In this document: positions 28,535-38,418 of the stretch, one piece after another
Layout of the letters: each line of letters opens with the position of its first letter
How positions within the stretch are numbered: the first letter of the stretch is position 1
NCBI GenBank assembly: GCA_003116975.1
Contig: BGKB01000014.1
Location: 452,601 to 516,600, forward strand
Length of the DNA stretch: 64,000 nucleotides
Source: Aurantiochytrium sp. KH105
Taxonomy: Eukaryota; Sar; Bigyra; Thraustochytrida; Thraustochytriidae
Reading direction: 5' to 3'
Notes under the pieces: generated by a model
What the model saw: only the letters and a program-made list of their open reading frames with translations
Databases searched by the model: none
What the model was told of the DNA's origin: nothing
Translations under genes and position numbers: made by a program

Positions 28535-31500
28535 ATGGGCGAGTCCATTCAAGAGAAGCTCGCGAGACTGCGCGCAGCGTCGCAAGAGAAAAGGAGTTCG
28601 CGTGCGAAACAGCGCGCCAACAGCGACGAAGATAACGCTGCAAGCGACGATCCCGAATCCGAGGACGAAGAAATCGTGCATAAAAGGAGAGCGGGTCGCC
28701 GCCATTCTAAATCAGGCTCAGAAAGCAACACAGCCACGTCAAACTCTTTCAAGAAAACCATGACGGCTGCAGAACGACTCGCCGCGCTCCGCGAAAAGAA
28801 AAAGCAGCTGGTTGCAGCGTCGTCACCCACGGGCAGGCTCGATGGTACCGCAATGGGTGCTGCCTCAAGTGAAAGAGGAACCAAAGGACACGGTGAAGGA
28901 GCAAGTGACGGGTCTGACGATGAAGGCGAAAGCTCTGAGGAGAGCGACTTGGACGAGGGTGGAAATCCGATTTTCGATGAAGAGTCCAAGGTCAAGCCCA
29001 TCGAGGAGGGCTACGATCCCCGAGGCATCGTCTTTCGGAGACTTGATATTGCACGCCCAGATGTTGGCAGCATGATACCCCCGGCAGCCTCCTTGACACG
29101 CGTCGTGGAGCCGCATGTTGTGGCGCCTTCGGCGTTATACTCTGCGGGAGAGAACGCTCGCAGACGCAGGCAAGCGCTTCAAAATCAGGTCATTCTACGT
29201 GGAACCGTGCCTCTATCCGTTCGAGAGAGAAGTGACCCGTTTGCTGCAGACCCAAAAGTGAAGTCATCCGCTAGTAAAGACGACGAAGACAACGACGGCG
29301 AGAACAACGGGATCAACGCGATCGACGGTGACACCATGCCACTCCTGGACGACGATGAAGATGACGCCTTTGCAGGCTTGCTTCAGGACGAAGGATTTTT
29401 CATGCCCGAGGTACCGCAAGGAGTTCCACGACGGAATGTTGCGCGACTTGAGGATCGTCTCTTGCGTGAGATGGAGAGTGAAATGCTGAGGCTGCGGGGC
29501 CCTAGGCATCATCGCGAGCACGGACCTGATCAATCGACCGCTGAACATTGGTTCACGCCAGGCGGATCTCTCAATGTTGAAGAGGACCCGAGCAATGCAA
29601 ATATCACCCAACCCGTAGACGCAGATCCGATCCTCGCCGACAAGGACACCCTGGAAAGATGCGCAACAAAACTTGTGCCTCCTTCTGCGAACGTGTGCAC
29701 TTCTGCGAGCGCCAGCGGCGTAACTTTTGCAGGTCTTGACATCGCAGTGCATTCAATTGCCTTTGACGATCATCCACTCTTCCTCGAGGAAGACGTGACC
29801 GCGACTAAATTGCGAGGGCTCTACCGCAGGTACCAGCAAAAAGTGCAGGAAAATTTGCTCGAGTATTTGACTTCACATCTTGGAGCGCTATTAGAATATG
29901 AGTCTCAGCTCCGTGAGAACGCGTCGAGAAATGCGGACGCTTTACTTGCAGTCCGAAGACAAATTCTTGACATGTTCTCACGAAGGTTATCCGAAGAGCT
30001 CGAGCTGCGCGAACTTACCAAAGAAACATACGAACAATGGCTTCAGCTTAAAAGCATACGGCAGCACCAGGGCTTCACGAGCACAAACCTCAAATTAGTC
30101 GTCATGCACCAGGACCCGGCGCACACGCCAAAGCAGGTTGATCACTTGCGAGACCAGGTTGCCGCGCTGGTGGACTCCGAATTTGACGGGAAGCTCGAAG
30201 GTGTCGCGCTGCAAAAGGCCAAAGACCTCTTGCAGCGTCACAAACTCTCGAGACCTGAGAAGCCAACTGCAGAGTTTCGCGGCTCGCGCAAACACGCCCG
30301 AAAGTCAAAGAAGATCAAGAAGAAGAAGGCAGCACAAAAACGACGCAGCAGCAGCAGAAACTCGGACAATCTTGAAAGAGACTCGACGGATTCAGACGAG
30401 CAAGAAGATTCCGACGAAGACGAAGGCTACGGCGACGACCGTGGTCGTCTCGATAGCTCAAACGTTGTGCTTCGACTCAACTTTGACGGATCGTACGACA
30501 AGGACGAGGACGTACCCGCCGCAGAGCTCAAGCGACGGCGAGCAATTCGGCTTGCCAAAGTTCACATTGCCGTGTACGTCAACGATGCTTGTGTCGCACA
30601 GACCGCGGACGCCAGCCTATGTTTCCCAGGCTTTCTTGCAACGTGGAATCGCGTCTTTTGTCTCAAACTACAGCAGCGGCCGTCGCGTCTACGTCTGGAC
30701 GTGTGTGCGTCTGGGCATCTTTTTGCCTACGCAAAGACACTGGCAAGTGTTTATCTTCCTATTCCCGCCTCACAGTACTCGAGCAACGTACTTGCGCACG
30801 GCGTTGGCGCCGAGGACGACTGGCACGAATTCACCGCGCGGAAACCAATTCGCAAATGGCTATGGGAAAAGCCCAGCGGCGTTGCGAAATCGAAGACGCT
30901 TCGCGAACTGTACGCCGAACAGCTGCACATGGACCATGTCGAGGTTGGCCCTGCGCTGGGGGATCGATTTACGGCGGGACAAGTTCGGGCAACGATTACA
31001 TGGAACACGCGAGAAGCAGACGAAGATGCTTCTGGGACCGGCGCGGGAGCACGAGGCAGCTCTCCCGAGCAGGACGCAGGCGTAGGGACTCTGGTCGGAC
31101 TTCCAGAGTGGACGCAGACCCGAGGGGAGTCGCGCGGGCGGCTTCTTGGTAGCCACGCCGGCGAACTCGCTGGCGGCAATTTGGCTGGAGGGGGTGGTGG
31201 CGTCTCTGCAGACGCCACGGAATTTGATGATGCAGTTCCTGATTTCGCCAACGAGGTTGACTTTCAGAAGCTGATTGCAGAACTTAAAGGACTTGATCCC
31301 AATGACCCCCGCAATGCTTCGGTGCTGCGCCTCTTTGATATCATCAAGTGGTCTTCGAAACGCGGGGTGTTGTTTCGCTCCGAGGCGCTCTTGCGTGACG
31401 CGCTCTTTCCGACGGCGAACGCGGACAAGTTTGTCGAGTCGCGACGCGTGGCGCTCATGCGCTTGCGCAAGGACAAGCCTCATCTCTTCCACCACCCGAT

Positions 31501-33823
31501 CCCAGTGTCGGAGGAGGAGATTCGGGGCGACGAGACGCTGCAGACACTATTGCTTCCTGCCGAGGCTCAGCTCGAGCTCGACCAAGACGATGCATACGCA
31601 GCCTCGAGTCGATCATCGTCCGAGGTGCTACGGATCCAGAGGATGCAAAAGGCGCGCGTGAACGATTTTCTGCAGCGCGTACGAAGCTTGCAGTCATCTA
31701 ACGTGAATGCGCAGCGGCGCAGGGACATTCCTGTAGGCAGCGTGGTCAAAGAGGGTCCGCTTCCGCAGTTTAGCGTGAACATGGACATGTTCCGAGCACT
31801 CTTTGAGCCTCGTCGCAGGCTTCGCCCCGCACCGCGGATTCGCAAACCTGCCTCTTTGAGCGTCGAGAAGGCTTCCATCTTTGTGCAAGTGGTGCGAGCT
31901 CAAAATGTGCCAGTTCGTCGGCGCGTCACGAATGGCGTGTACCCGAGCTCCCCGGGCAGGTCCCCGCGTCGGTCCCCGCGGCAATCGCCAACCAGACGCA
32001 GTCCTCGCGGTGGAGATGGTCAAGGCGACGACGGGACTCGTTTCGGAAGCAGTCGGATGAAGAGCGAGATGGACGGCGGCGACGAGGAAGAAGACCTCGA
32101 AGGCCCCGCTAGCGGATCGGAGCGTGTCATGTCCTTTGTGCAAGTAAAGTTTCAAGGCAACTCACGACGCAGCTCGGCGCAAGAAGGTCCGTCACCAACT
32201 TGGAACGAGTCAATCTTCTTACCCTTTATTCCGCCACGCAAGGACTTTAGTCCAGCTAATCTACAGAGCATTAGTGACCACGTGCACTTTAACGTGTTCG
32301 ACGAAGTTATCGTGGAGACCCAAGGCGAGGACTACCGCAATGAGGATGCCATGTTTCAGCGAAGGGAGCGTCGCTTTCTTGGTAGCTTTTCGATTCCTTT
32401 CTCGACAATTTATATGAATGGGCGTATCGAAGGCATGTTTCGCGTTGAGACGCCAGCTGTGAATTTGGGCTACGTACAGCGTTCCCGCGGCGCTGCAGGA
32501 GATAGGGTAGACGCTCTCGATGGCGCAGAGCTTGACGAAGGCGCTCGTGGCCCAAGCAGTAACCAAAATCTAGGCGATTTGGCTGCACGTGCGCAGGACG
32601 AGGCATCGAATGCGACCTACGTTTACTTGATGGCCACACTTGATCCTGTACTGGCCACAGCAAAAGACGAGAATTCTACAGCGCCTGGATCTGGCGAAAA
32701 CCCGAAGGTTGCTCGCTATGCGAAACAGTGGGTGAGTCAAGTGAAGCGCAAGGCTTCGCGCCCCCTGGAAATGAACACGCAGGTCTTTGGCGTCGGCATC
32801 GACGGAGACGCCATCTTTGCGCCGCGTTTCATTGCTCCTCAGGTGCCTCCGGCGGGCCGCGACGGCTCCGAGTTGCAGTCGGTGCCGGCGCTCGTACGCT
32901 TTGTTTCGCTCATTCCCTTTCTCGAGGACTGGCAAGCATTTGTAGAAGGCGGCAATGACGTGTGGAGTACCTCGCAGCAGTTTCTGGATATCTCTGCGGG
33001 CGATTGGGAAGAACACGCAATTCTTTTGTGCAACTACCTTGCGTGGCTCTTTAGCGATCGGCCTTCGGTAGAACCTTATATTATCATGGGCTACGGAATT
33101 CCCGAGGGCGCAACGGTGTACGTCCTATTGGCAGATTCGAGCTCGGCAACGCGTCTCCTCTTTAATGCCTCGACGGGCCGCTGCTACGCGGTGTCAGATG
33201 CGAATTGTCCTCTTCGCGACGTCGGGCTTGTCATAAATGAACGCAATATTTGGGCAAACGTGCAGGAGCACGGTACTCCGTGGCAGATCAAATGGAACTT
33301 CGAAAATGCCAAGGATTGGGTCCCGTTCTGGACCTCTCGTGTGCCGCGGATCGAGATGGCCTCCGTGCAGACGGAAGTTCTTACTTATGAGCGGCTCGAT
33401 CGGCGTTTTGTGTCGTACTTGGAAGGCGAAATCTCGGAGCAGATCCAAAAGTCAATGCGTCGTTGGCGCGCGAAGCGTGGGACGACTCGCTTCAACAAGA
33501 TTGTGGGACGCAAGTTGCGCGCGCTTCTTGAATCGTTGGAAGAGCACAAACTCGAAGGCTTTGCTGGCGGCATGTCGGCTCTCGTTCAAGAGCACCTCGA
33601 GGGTCTACGCGAGACCATGTCGAACAACAGCATTTTCGGTTTCCCACTCAATATGACGTTTACCGAGATGGATGCTATTCTGCGTGCTGTGCGTAACTCA
33701 GACATTCACAACACTACGCTCGACAATACCACATTTGCGCTTGCCGTGCTTGTGGTTCCCTACACAAACAAGGTATTTTCTGTGTGGATTTATCTCGCAA
33801 CGATTGTCAGCACTAGATTCTGA
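28535..33823 (+). CDS. CC2D2A: Coiled-coil and C2 domain protein 2A, transition-zone protein
   Basis: 1762 residues in a single exon (human about 1620). CC2D2A is a core MKS-module protein of the ciliary transition zone and partner of the B9 proteins. Layout: acidic and Lys/Arg-rich disordered head with coiled coils to about residue 640, a beta-rich region, a C2 domain around 1110-1300 (VQVVRAQNVPVRRR, then WNESIFLPF), and the conserved C-terminal half. Strong matches to the animal protein include DVWSTSQQFLDISAGDWEEHAILLCNYLAWLF, IPEGATVYVLLAD, NASTGRCYAVSDANCPL, NIWANVQ and the end FGFPLNMTFTEMDAIL ... FALAVLVVPYTNKVFSVWIYLATIV. Start is the first ATG after the upstream frame opens. A Ser/Arg/Pro insertion (SPGRSPRRSPRQSPTRRSP) sits inside the C2 region. 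Confidence 0.95.
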   Translation: MGESIQEKLARLRAASQEKRSSRAKQRANSDEDNAASDDPESEDEEIVHKRRAGRRHSKSGSESNTATSNSFKKTMTAAERLAALREKKKQLVAASSPTGRLDGTAMGAASSERGTKGHGEGASDGSDDEGESSEESDLDEGGNPIFDEESKVKPIEEGYDPRGIVFRRLDIARPDVGSMIPPAASLTRVVEPHVVAPSALYSAGENARRRRQALQNQVILRGTVPLSVRERSDPFAADPKVKSSASKDDEDNDGENNGINAIDGDTMPLLDDDEDDAFAGLLQDEGFFMPEVPQGVPRRNVARLEDRLLREMESEMLRLRGPRHHREHGPDQSTAEHWFTPGGSLNVEEDPSNANITQPVDADPILADKDTLERCATKLVPPSANVCTSASASGVTFAGLDIAVHSIAFDDHPLFLEEDVTATKLRGLYRRYQQKVQENLLEYLTSHLGALLEYESQLRENASRNADALLAVRRQILDMFSRRLSEELELRELTKETYEQWLQLKSIRQHQGFTSTNLKLVVMHQDPAHTPKQVDHLRDQVAALVDSEFDGKLEGVALQKAKDLLQRHKLSRPEKPTAEFRGSRKHARKSKKIKKKKAAQKRRSSSRNSDNLERDSTDSDEQEDSDEDEGYGDDRGRLDSSNVVLRLNFDGSYDKDEDVPAAELKRRRAIRLAKVHIAVYVNDACVAQTADASLCFPGFLATWNRVFCLKLQQRPSRLRLDVCASGHLFAYAKTLASVYLPIPASQYSSNVLAHGVGAEDDWHEFTARKPIRKWLWEKPSGVAKSKTLRELYAEQLHMDHVEVGPALGDRFTAGQVRATITWNTREADEDASGTGAGARGSSPEQDAGVGTLVGLPEWTQTRGESRGRLLGSHAGELAGGNLAGGGGGVSADATEFDDAVPDFANEVDFQKLIAELKGLDPNDPRNASVLRLFDIIKWSSKRGVLFRSEALLRDALFPTANADKFVESRRVALMRLRKDKPHLFHHPIPVSEEEIRGDETLQTLLLPAEAQLELDQDDAYAASSRSSSEVLRIQRMQKARVNDFLQRVRSLQSSNVNAQRRRDIPVGSVVKEGPLPQFSVNMDMFRALFEPRRRLRPAPRIRKPASLSVEKASIFVQVVRAQNVPVRRRVTNGVYPSSPGRSPRRSPRQSPTRRSPRGGDGQGDDGTRFGSSRMKSEMDGGDEEEDLEGPASGSERVMSFVQVKFQGNSRRSSAQEGPSPTWNESIFLPFIPPRKDFSPANLQSISDHVHFNVFDEVIVETQGEDYRNEDAMFQRRERRFLGSFSIPFSTIYMNGRIEGMFRVETPAVNLGYVQRSRGAAGDRVDALDGAELDEGARGPSSNQNLGDLAARAQDEASNATYVYLMATLDPVLATAKDENSTAPGSGENPKVARYAKQWVSQVKRKASRPLEMNTQVFGVGIDGDAIFAPRFIAPQVPPAGRDGSELQSVPALVRFVSLIPFLEDWQAFVEGGNDVWSTSQQFLDISAGDWEEHAILLCNYLAWLFSDRPSVEPYIIMGYGIPEGATVYVLLADSSSATRLLFNASTGRCYAVSDANCPLRDVGLVINERNIWANVQEHGTPWQIKWNFENAKDWVPFWTSRVPRIEMASVQTEVLTYERLDRRFVSYLEGEISEQIQKSMRRWRAKRGTTRFNKIVGRKLRALLESLEEHKLEGFAGGMSALVQEHLEGLRETMSNNSIFGFPLNMTFTEMDAILRAVRNSDIHNTTLDNTTFALAVLVVPYTNKVFSVWIYLATIVSTRF

Positions 33824-33871
33824 TCAAGCATGTTTTTTTTTGCAAAGAAATTTAAGGAGTAGGCTCTATGG

Positions 33872-33893
33872 GTGTTTTGCGCGAGCAAAACAC
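33872..33893 (+). terminator. Perfect 9-bp hairpin with GCGA tetraloop 3' of CC2D2A
   Basis: GTGTTTTGC, loop GCGA, GCAAAACAC, starting 49 bases after the CC2D2A stop. In RNA the loop is a GNRA tetraloop, so the 3' UTR would carry a stable stem-loop. Whether it is a processing or stability element is unknown. Confidence 0.6.
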
Positions 33894-34403
33894 TTTGCTA
33901 GTCCACGTAGTGAATGGTCTGATTGTAAAAATTGACATGCCAAATTCCATTTATCCATTCGTCCACGGGCTGCTTGTAAGTGCTGACGCGACAGTTTCAT
34001 CCGCCGAATGTGCGTTACGTTGTATCAACTCGTTCACTGCAGGCTTGGAAAGGTGGGGGTAGAAGGGGGGAGGGAAGGGGGGGGGGGGGGGAGGGTGGAG
34101 GGATGGGTGTTACTGCCCCGCACCTTCATCGATTATTTTCTGCGTCAGTTCTTTCGGACAGAGTTCGAGGCCAGACAACTAGATCAATAATGAAAAGTAG
34201 GCTGGTGTGACAACTACTGGCGATCTGGTCGACAAACAGACAGAGAGGCGCGGCAAGTCGACTTTAGTGGAGTCGATCGAATCTTGTGGTTCGAGGGACG
34301 GTTCGCGCCGTGACACGGTAACCGTCTTGGGCCCTCTTTGGCCCCTAACGGCTATGTTCGTACTATCATTGGCGGTGTGGCGTCGCACGTCTCATGTTTA
34401 CAC

Positions 34404-34769
34404 ATGTCTGAAACTACTTCCAACAGCTGTACGACAATCTACGAAGCACCCTCTTGCTTCAGAAAACACGGACCCGTTTGTAAGGAATCTACGTTGCCAC
34501 ACCCCGCCCCAACCCTTTCCACGGACTTGGCCCGCAATCAAACGGACCTAGGTGTTGGTCGAGAGTCCGTTGCCCAGGAGACTCTCGCCGTCTCTGATCT
34601 CGAAATGGCGCGACAACAGGAGAGAGAAAAGGAGATGAACAGGCTATTCCACAATGGTGTTCGTTCCCCCAAATCCTCAACGGATCACAATGGAACGTCA
34701 AACCTGCCAAGGCTGAACTCTGCTCCAGAGAGTAGAAATCAGACCTCGAAAGCAGAGATCGTGGCGTAG
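34404..34769 (+). CDS. Doubtful 121-aa hydrophilic ORF
   Basis: ATG-to-TAG frame immediately upstream of the first 7TM gene, in a different frame from it. Hydrophilic, Ser/Thr/Asn-rich, with one charged helix (LEMARQQEREKEMNRLF). No family recognised. It could be a small protein, an upstream ORF in the 7TM transcript, or chance. Confidence 0.25.
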   Translation: MSETTSNSCTTIYEAPSCFRKHGPVCKESTLPHPAPTLSTDLARNQTDLGVGRESVAQETLAVSDLEMARQQEREKEMNRLFHNGVRSPKSSTDHNGTSNLPRLNSAPESRNQTSKAEIVA

Positions 34770-34801
34770 GACGTGGGTAATTGTCGCGTAAGAGAGAGAA
34801 G

Positions 34802-35815
34802 ATGGGTTGGCTGAGAGAGGTTTTTGAAGAACATGTGGTGCGAAGCAACAATACAAGCATCAACGATGAAGACTGGGAGGTGACGCCTGGCTTGCGTAGT
34901 ATGCGCACTGCACAAACGATAACAGGAGCCTTTGGGTTGGTTGCCGGCCTGGGGAGCCTGGCATATCTCTTGACGGTGAGCTGCAGAGTTCCGACTCGCA
35001 ATTCAGGGCAGCACAAAATGTTGAGGATTGTTGTAGGTCATGTAGTTTTCAAAACGATCAGTGACGTGCCAATCTTTCTCTTTTCCCTTATTGATGTTGC
35101 GAAGAAAGATTGGGCATGGTGCTCCGTCTTTGGGACTTTACCTCCTTTGGCTTTTGTGCTCTCCTGCACACTGACGTACATGATATATCTCGAGCGCGCG
35201 AAGGCTACCGCGTCGCTCACAGAGCCTTCACGTTTGTCCAAGTTTCTTTGGAAAGTCTGTCACTTTGTTGTCATGAATGTGCCTGGGTTGCTCCTTCTTA
35301 TGTGGTTGTCAATCAACGGCAAGATATTCTACGGTTCTGTATGCATCCAGGACTATGGACCACGTCTCTCTACCGTCTTTGCGTTCATGGACACCTCGCT
35401 ATCGTTGGCCTTTCTCTATCTCTTTATTGAACCCGTGCAAACACACCTGCGGACCATGTCCTCCATAGCTGGTCGCAATATCGAACAGGACAGTACTCGA
35501 CAAATGCGTTTGACGGCTAGGCGAAACCTCGTGTGGGCGTCAATCACCATTTTCGTCACCATAGTGTACATGATCACCGTGACAATTGTTTCGAGTGTCG
35601 GAACGACCGCTGAAAACTATCATTTACGTTGCCTGACATGGGTTCTCATGCCCATTTGCGGGAATGTAAACTTATTGTCGACCCTCGTCATTACGTCTGG
35701 TGTCTGGCGGCCTTCAAAATCGCGCGGAAATCGAGTCAATCCGCGTCAGTCGCTTCCTACTTCGCGAAAGGGATCGTCGGGGGTCGCATCCACGCAGCGG
35801 CCGAGTTTGACATGA
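34802..35815 (+). CDS. Seven-helix GPCR-like membrane protein, paralogue 1
   Basis: 337 residues, first ATG in frame. Seven hydrophobic segments can be counted (about residues 38-58, 72-98, 104-126, 146-168, 186-208, 234-256, 268-292), with an N-glycosylation site (NNTS) in the short head and a Ser/Arg/Lys-rich cytosolic tail that could be phosphorylated. After helix 3 comes YLERAKA, in the position where GPCRs carry the DRY motif. No named GPCR class is recognised. It is the first of three tandem paralogues; with paralogue 2 it shares EHVVR-x-x-NTSI, LERAKATA-x-LTEPSR, FYGSVCIQD and LMPICG. Confidence 0.78.
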   Translation: MGWLREVFEEHVVRSNNTSINDEDWEVTPGLRSMRTAQTITGAFGLVAGLGSLAYLLTVSCRVPTRNSGQHKMLRIVVGHVVFKTISDVPIFLFSLIDVAKKDWAWCSVFGTLPPLAFVLSCTLTYMIYLERAKATASLTEPSRLSKFLWKVCHFVVMNVPGLLLLMWLSINGKIFYGSVCIQDYGPRLSTVFAFMDTSLSLAFLYLFIEPVQTHLRTMSSIAGRNIEQDSTRQMRLTARRNLVWASITIFVTIVYMITVTIVSSVGTTAENYHLRCLTWVLMPICGNVNLLSTLVITSGVWRPSKSRGNRVNPRQSLPTSRKGSSGVASTQRPSLT

Positions 35816-36021
35816 CCTTTTTCCATGTCTAAAAAAATTATTCTTACCCAGTTTCACTGCCAATCACTCGAATCTATTTACGAAATCAAATTGCAGCAAG
35901 CTGTTGCATTAAGTCGCCGAAGAAGGCGATCTGGTCTTGATGATAACTGTTGCAAACTTATTACTGAAAGCAGAGCCGTTGTTAGACCTGATTTCACTAT
36001 CATGGCTCCAAGCTTGGAAAA

Positions 36022-36082
<61 letters not shown>

Positions 36083-36298
36083 AAAGTGGTCTATAGTTTG
36101 AACTGCGGTATGGAAATGGTAGCTACAATGCTCAGCTGAGCATCCTTCCTCCAGAGCCTGTTCAGGGGCGGCTTCGCGGTGCAAATCGGAGAGCTTCTAC
36201 CTCGAGGTTTTCCATGCACACATCTGCAGACACGTCGACATCGAAAAGGAATTTTCAAGGGAAAGGCTCATCGCCGTCAGGCACCCAACACGGAGACA
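35816..36298. other. Spacer between 7TM paralogues 1 and 2, with (GAAA)n
   Basis: Holds a (GAAA)n microsatellite of about 16 units at 36021-36084. No gene seen. Confidence 0.7.
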
Positions 36299-37291
36299 AT
36301 GACATGGTTTCAAAGCGTGATCCAGGAGCATGTGGTACGCAACGCGAACACAAGTATCAGTGCAGAGACATGGCCAGAATCGAACCAATTGAAATATATG
36401 CTGACCGCTCAGGCCGCAATTGGCGCCATCGGCATTCTCGCGGGGCTTGGGTGTCTCGGGTTTCTGCTTTACGTAGATTTAGTGCAGAAAAGGGGTCCTC
36501 AGGGCGCTCGGAAACGTCGCATGTTTAGAATTGTGGTTGGCCACGTTGTCTTCAAGACGCTCAGTGATGTACCCATCTTCGTTTTCGGGGTCGCGAGAAC
36601 ACCAGCAGAGAGTTGGGTGCTTTGCTCGGTTTTTGGAAGCGTGCCGGCACTCTTTTTTGTCATCGCATGTACTTTGACCTACGTCATTTACTTGGAGCGA
36701 GCGAAGGCGACGGCTGCCTTGACAGAACCGTCTCGATTTGCCAAGACTTTGTGGAAAATCTGTCTTCTCGTCGTTGTCTCAGTGCCAGGACTGTTGATAC
36801 TAATGATCTTGACCATCCACGGGAAAGTCTTCTATGGATCGGTATGCATTCAAGACCATGGGTCGCGCTTATCCTCAGTATTTGCAGCAACGGACTCTGC
36901 ACTCTCTTTCGCCTTTCTGTACCTTTTCCTGGAACCGGTCCAACAGCATTTGAAACAACTGTCGCATACAGGGGCGGCCGATGCCGACAGCACGCGACAC
37001 TTGCGAAGAACAGCAAAGCGAAACTTGTTCTGGGCGTCTGTTGCAGTGTTCACAACAATGATTTATATGATCACAGTCACTGTTTTGGCCGACACTGCAA
37101 CCACGGAAGAGAACTTCTACCTTCGCTGTTTGGCTTGGGTACTCATGCCTATTTGCGGTATTGTGAACATGATTTCGACCTTGGCAATTACGTCAGGAGT
37201 GTGGAAGCCCATCAGGAAAGACGCCTCGAATATTTCTCGAAGGAGTGCGAAAACTTCCCGTGTGACGTCTTCGCGACAATCTGGGACGTAA
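36299..37291 (+). CDS. Seven-helix GPCR-like membrane protein, paralogue 2
   Basis: 330 residues; the start ATG (MTWFQSVIQEHVVRNANTSI) aligns with the start of paralogue 1 (MGWLREVFEEHVVRSNNTSI). Seven helices, an N-glycosylation site NTS in the head, the LERAKATAALTEPSR element after helix 3, FYGSVCIQD in the second outer loop and a basic Ser/Thr-rich tail. The closest relative in the window is paralogue 1, indicating recent tandem duplication. Ligand and G-protein partner unknown. Confidence 0.78.
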   Translation: MTWFQSVIQEHVVRNANTSISAETWPESNQLKYMLTAQAAIGAIGILAGLGCLGFLLYVDLVQKRGPQGARKRRMFRIVVGHVVFKTLSDVPIFVFGVARTPAESWVLCSVFGSVPALFFVIACTLTYVIYLERAKATAALTEPSRFAKTLWKICLLVVVSVPGLLILMILTIHGKVFYGSVCIQDHGSRLSSVFAATDSALSFAFLYLFLEPVQQHLKQLSHTGAADADSTRHLRRTAKRNLFWASVAVFTTMIYMITVTVLADTATTEENFYLRCLAWVLMPICGIVNMISTLAITSGVWKPIRKDASNISRRSAKTSRVTSSRQSGT

Positions 37292-38418
37292 AAGCGAAGT
37301 ACTCAGAGCCAGTGATAAAACATGTGGGGTGGGGTTGGTGGTTCCACAAGAAAAACCTGAAATGACTTTGACATTCTACGCAAAGGACTGCATTGGAATG
37401 TTTTCTACATCATGATTTTTTCAATCTGAATTTGCTTGACTCGATTAAGCGAGGGCGAGTACCTTTCTGCTGCATTGAAATTTCATTGGGACGAAGGAAC
37501 GGCGACCATGCTCTGCTCGCATGAAGGGGACTCACGCAACTCAGAACACAATGTTTGGTAGATTGTGCAAAGCTTTACTGAGAAGGAGCAGTTCCGTGTC
37601 GTTGAACATGAGGCGGCCAAACAGAGTCAAAAGCTCACCATCCAAAAACCAATTTGCAAATGAATTCATAAAATTAAAATTAAATGAAAACATTTTGCAG
37701 CACGTCACCTCGTGCGCTTCCAAATTGACATCACAATCTAGCAGAGAACAACCCTTTGCTTTCTCCGTTCGCCCCCCCTGCCCAGACCGGCCGGACCGAC
37801 CCCGGGCCATAACCGCCATAGCCGCAATTCCCAAAGAGGCCAGGCCACACCCAACGGCTCTTCAAACTTCCAGCAATCCTTCTTCACATCTCAAGAGGCA
37901 TTTAATTTCTCGTCGCGTTTTCTTGGTTAGGCCTATACCTACCCAACGAAGCCTCGAGCCAGCGAATAGCTTGCAATTTGGTGCGGGAGCCGGGTCCGAG
38001 GCACTCTGCCACGGAAGTGGCGTGCTGCGTCATCCACCTCAAACTTCCGCCCGACAAGAGAGATGCAGCATGGCGCTACTGCGCTGCGATTCAGTCGGTC
38101 AGTTTCATGTCGGAATAGCACCTCTACGGTCTTTTGGTGAGATGAATCTCATCTCGACGTCGACAGCCGCTATTGCTTGGAGCTAGCACTCCGCTGATGA
38201 TGATGATGAAGGTAAGACTCTTAATTAATGTGGGGAGGGGGGGGGGCAGCCTTTGCATCCGCATCCACATCTACATCCAGCTATCCTCCAATTGGCTGGC
38301 GGGCTGGCTGGCAGGCTAGATGTGCACGCACAGCATTGTCAAGGAGAGAGAATGAGCAGAACGTTTTTGCACATCTCGTTCGTACACGCATGGCCAATCT
38401 TTCGCAGCCGCAGAGAAG
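37292..38418. other. 1.1-kb spacer between 7TM paralogues 2 and 3
   Basis: A 221-codon open frame covers part of it, but it has no recognisable sequence and a poor start, so no gene is called. A G10 run lies at 38237-38246 and GATGATGATGATGA at about 38194. Confidence 0.45.

Larger units (their letters stand above)
33824..34801. other. Intergenic 33.8-34.8 kb
   Basis: 3' flank of CC2D2A and promoter of the first 7TM gene. Contains a G-rich tract (34053-34110) with a G15 run and several further GGG blocks on the plus strand, a candidate G-quadruplex. One modest ORF (34404-34769) is listed separately. Confidence 0.5.

Noticed and set aside
33872..33893. Rho-independent bacterial terminator or histone 3' stem-loop
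   Set aside because: The host is eukaryotic, no U-tract follows directly, and the sequence does not match the histone stem-loop consensus.
36021..36084. (GAAA)n tract considered as part of a transposon or CRISPR array
   Set aside because: A simple microsatellite with no spacers, terminal repeats or coding sequence nearby.
37521..38186. 221-codon frame between 7TM paralogues 2 and 3
   Set aside because: No domain, no hydrophobic or coiled-coil pattern and no relation to the flanking paralogues; likely chance.
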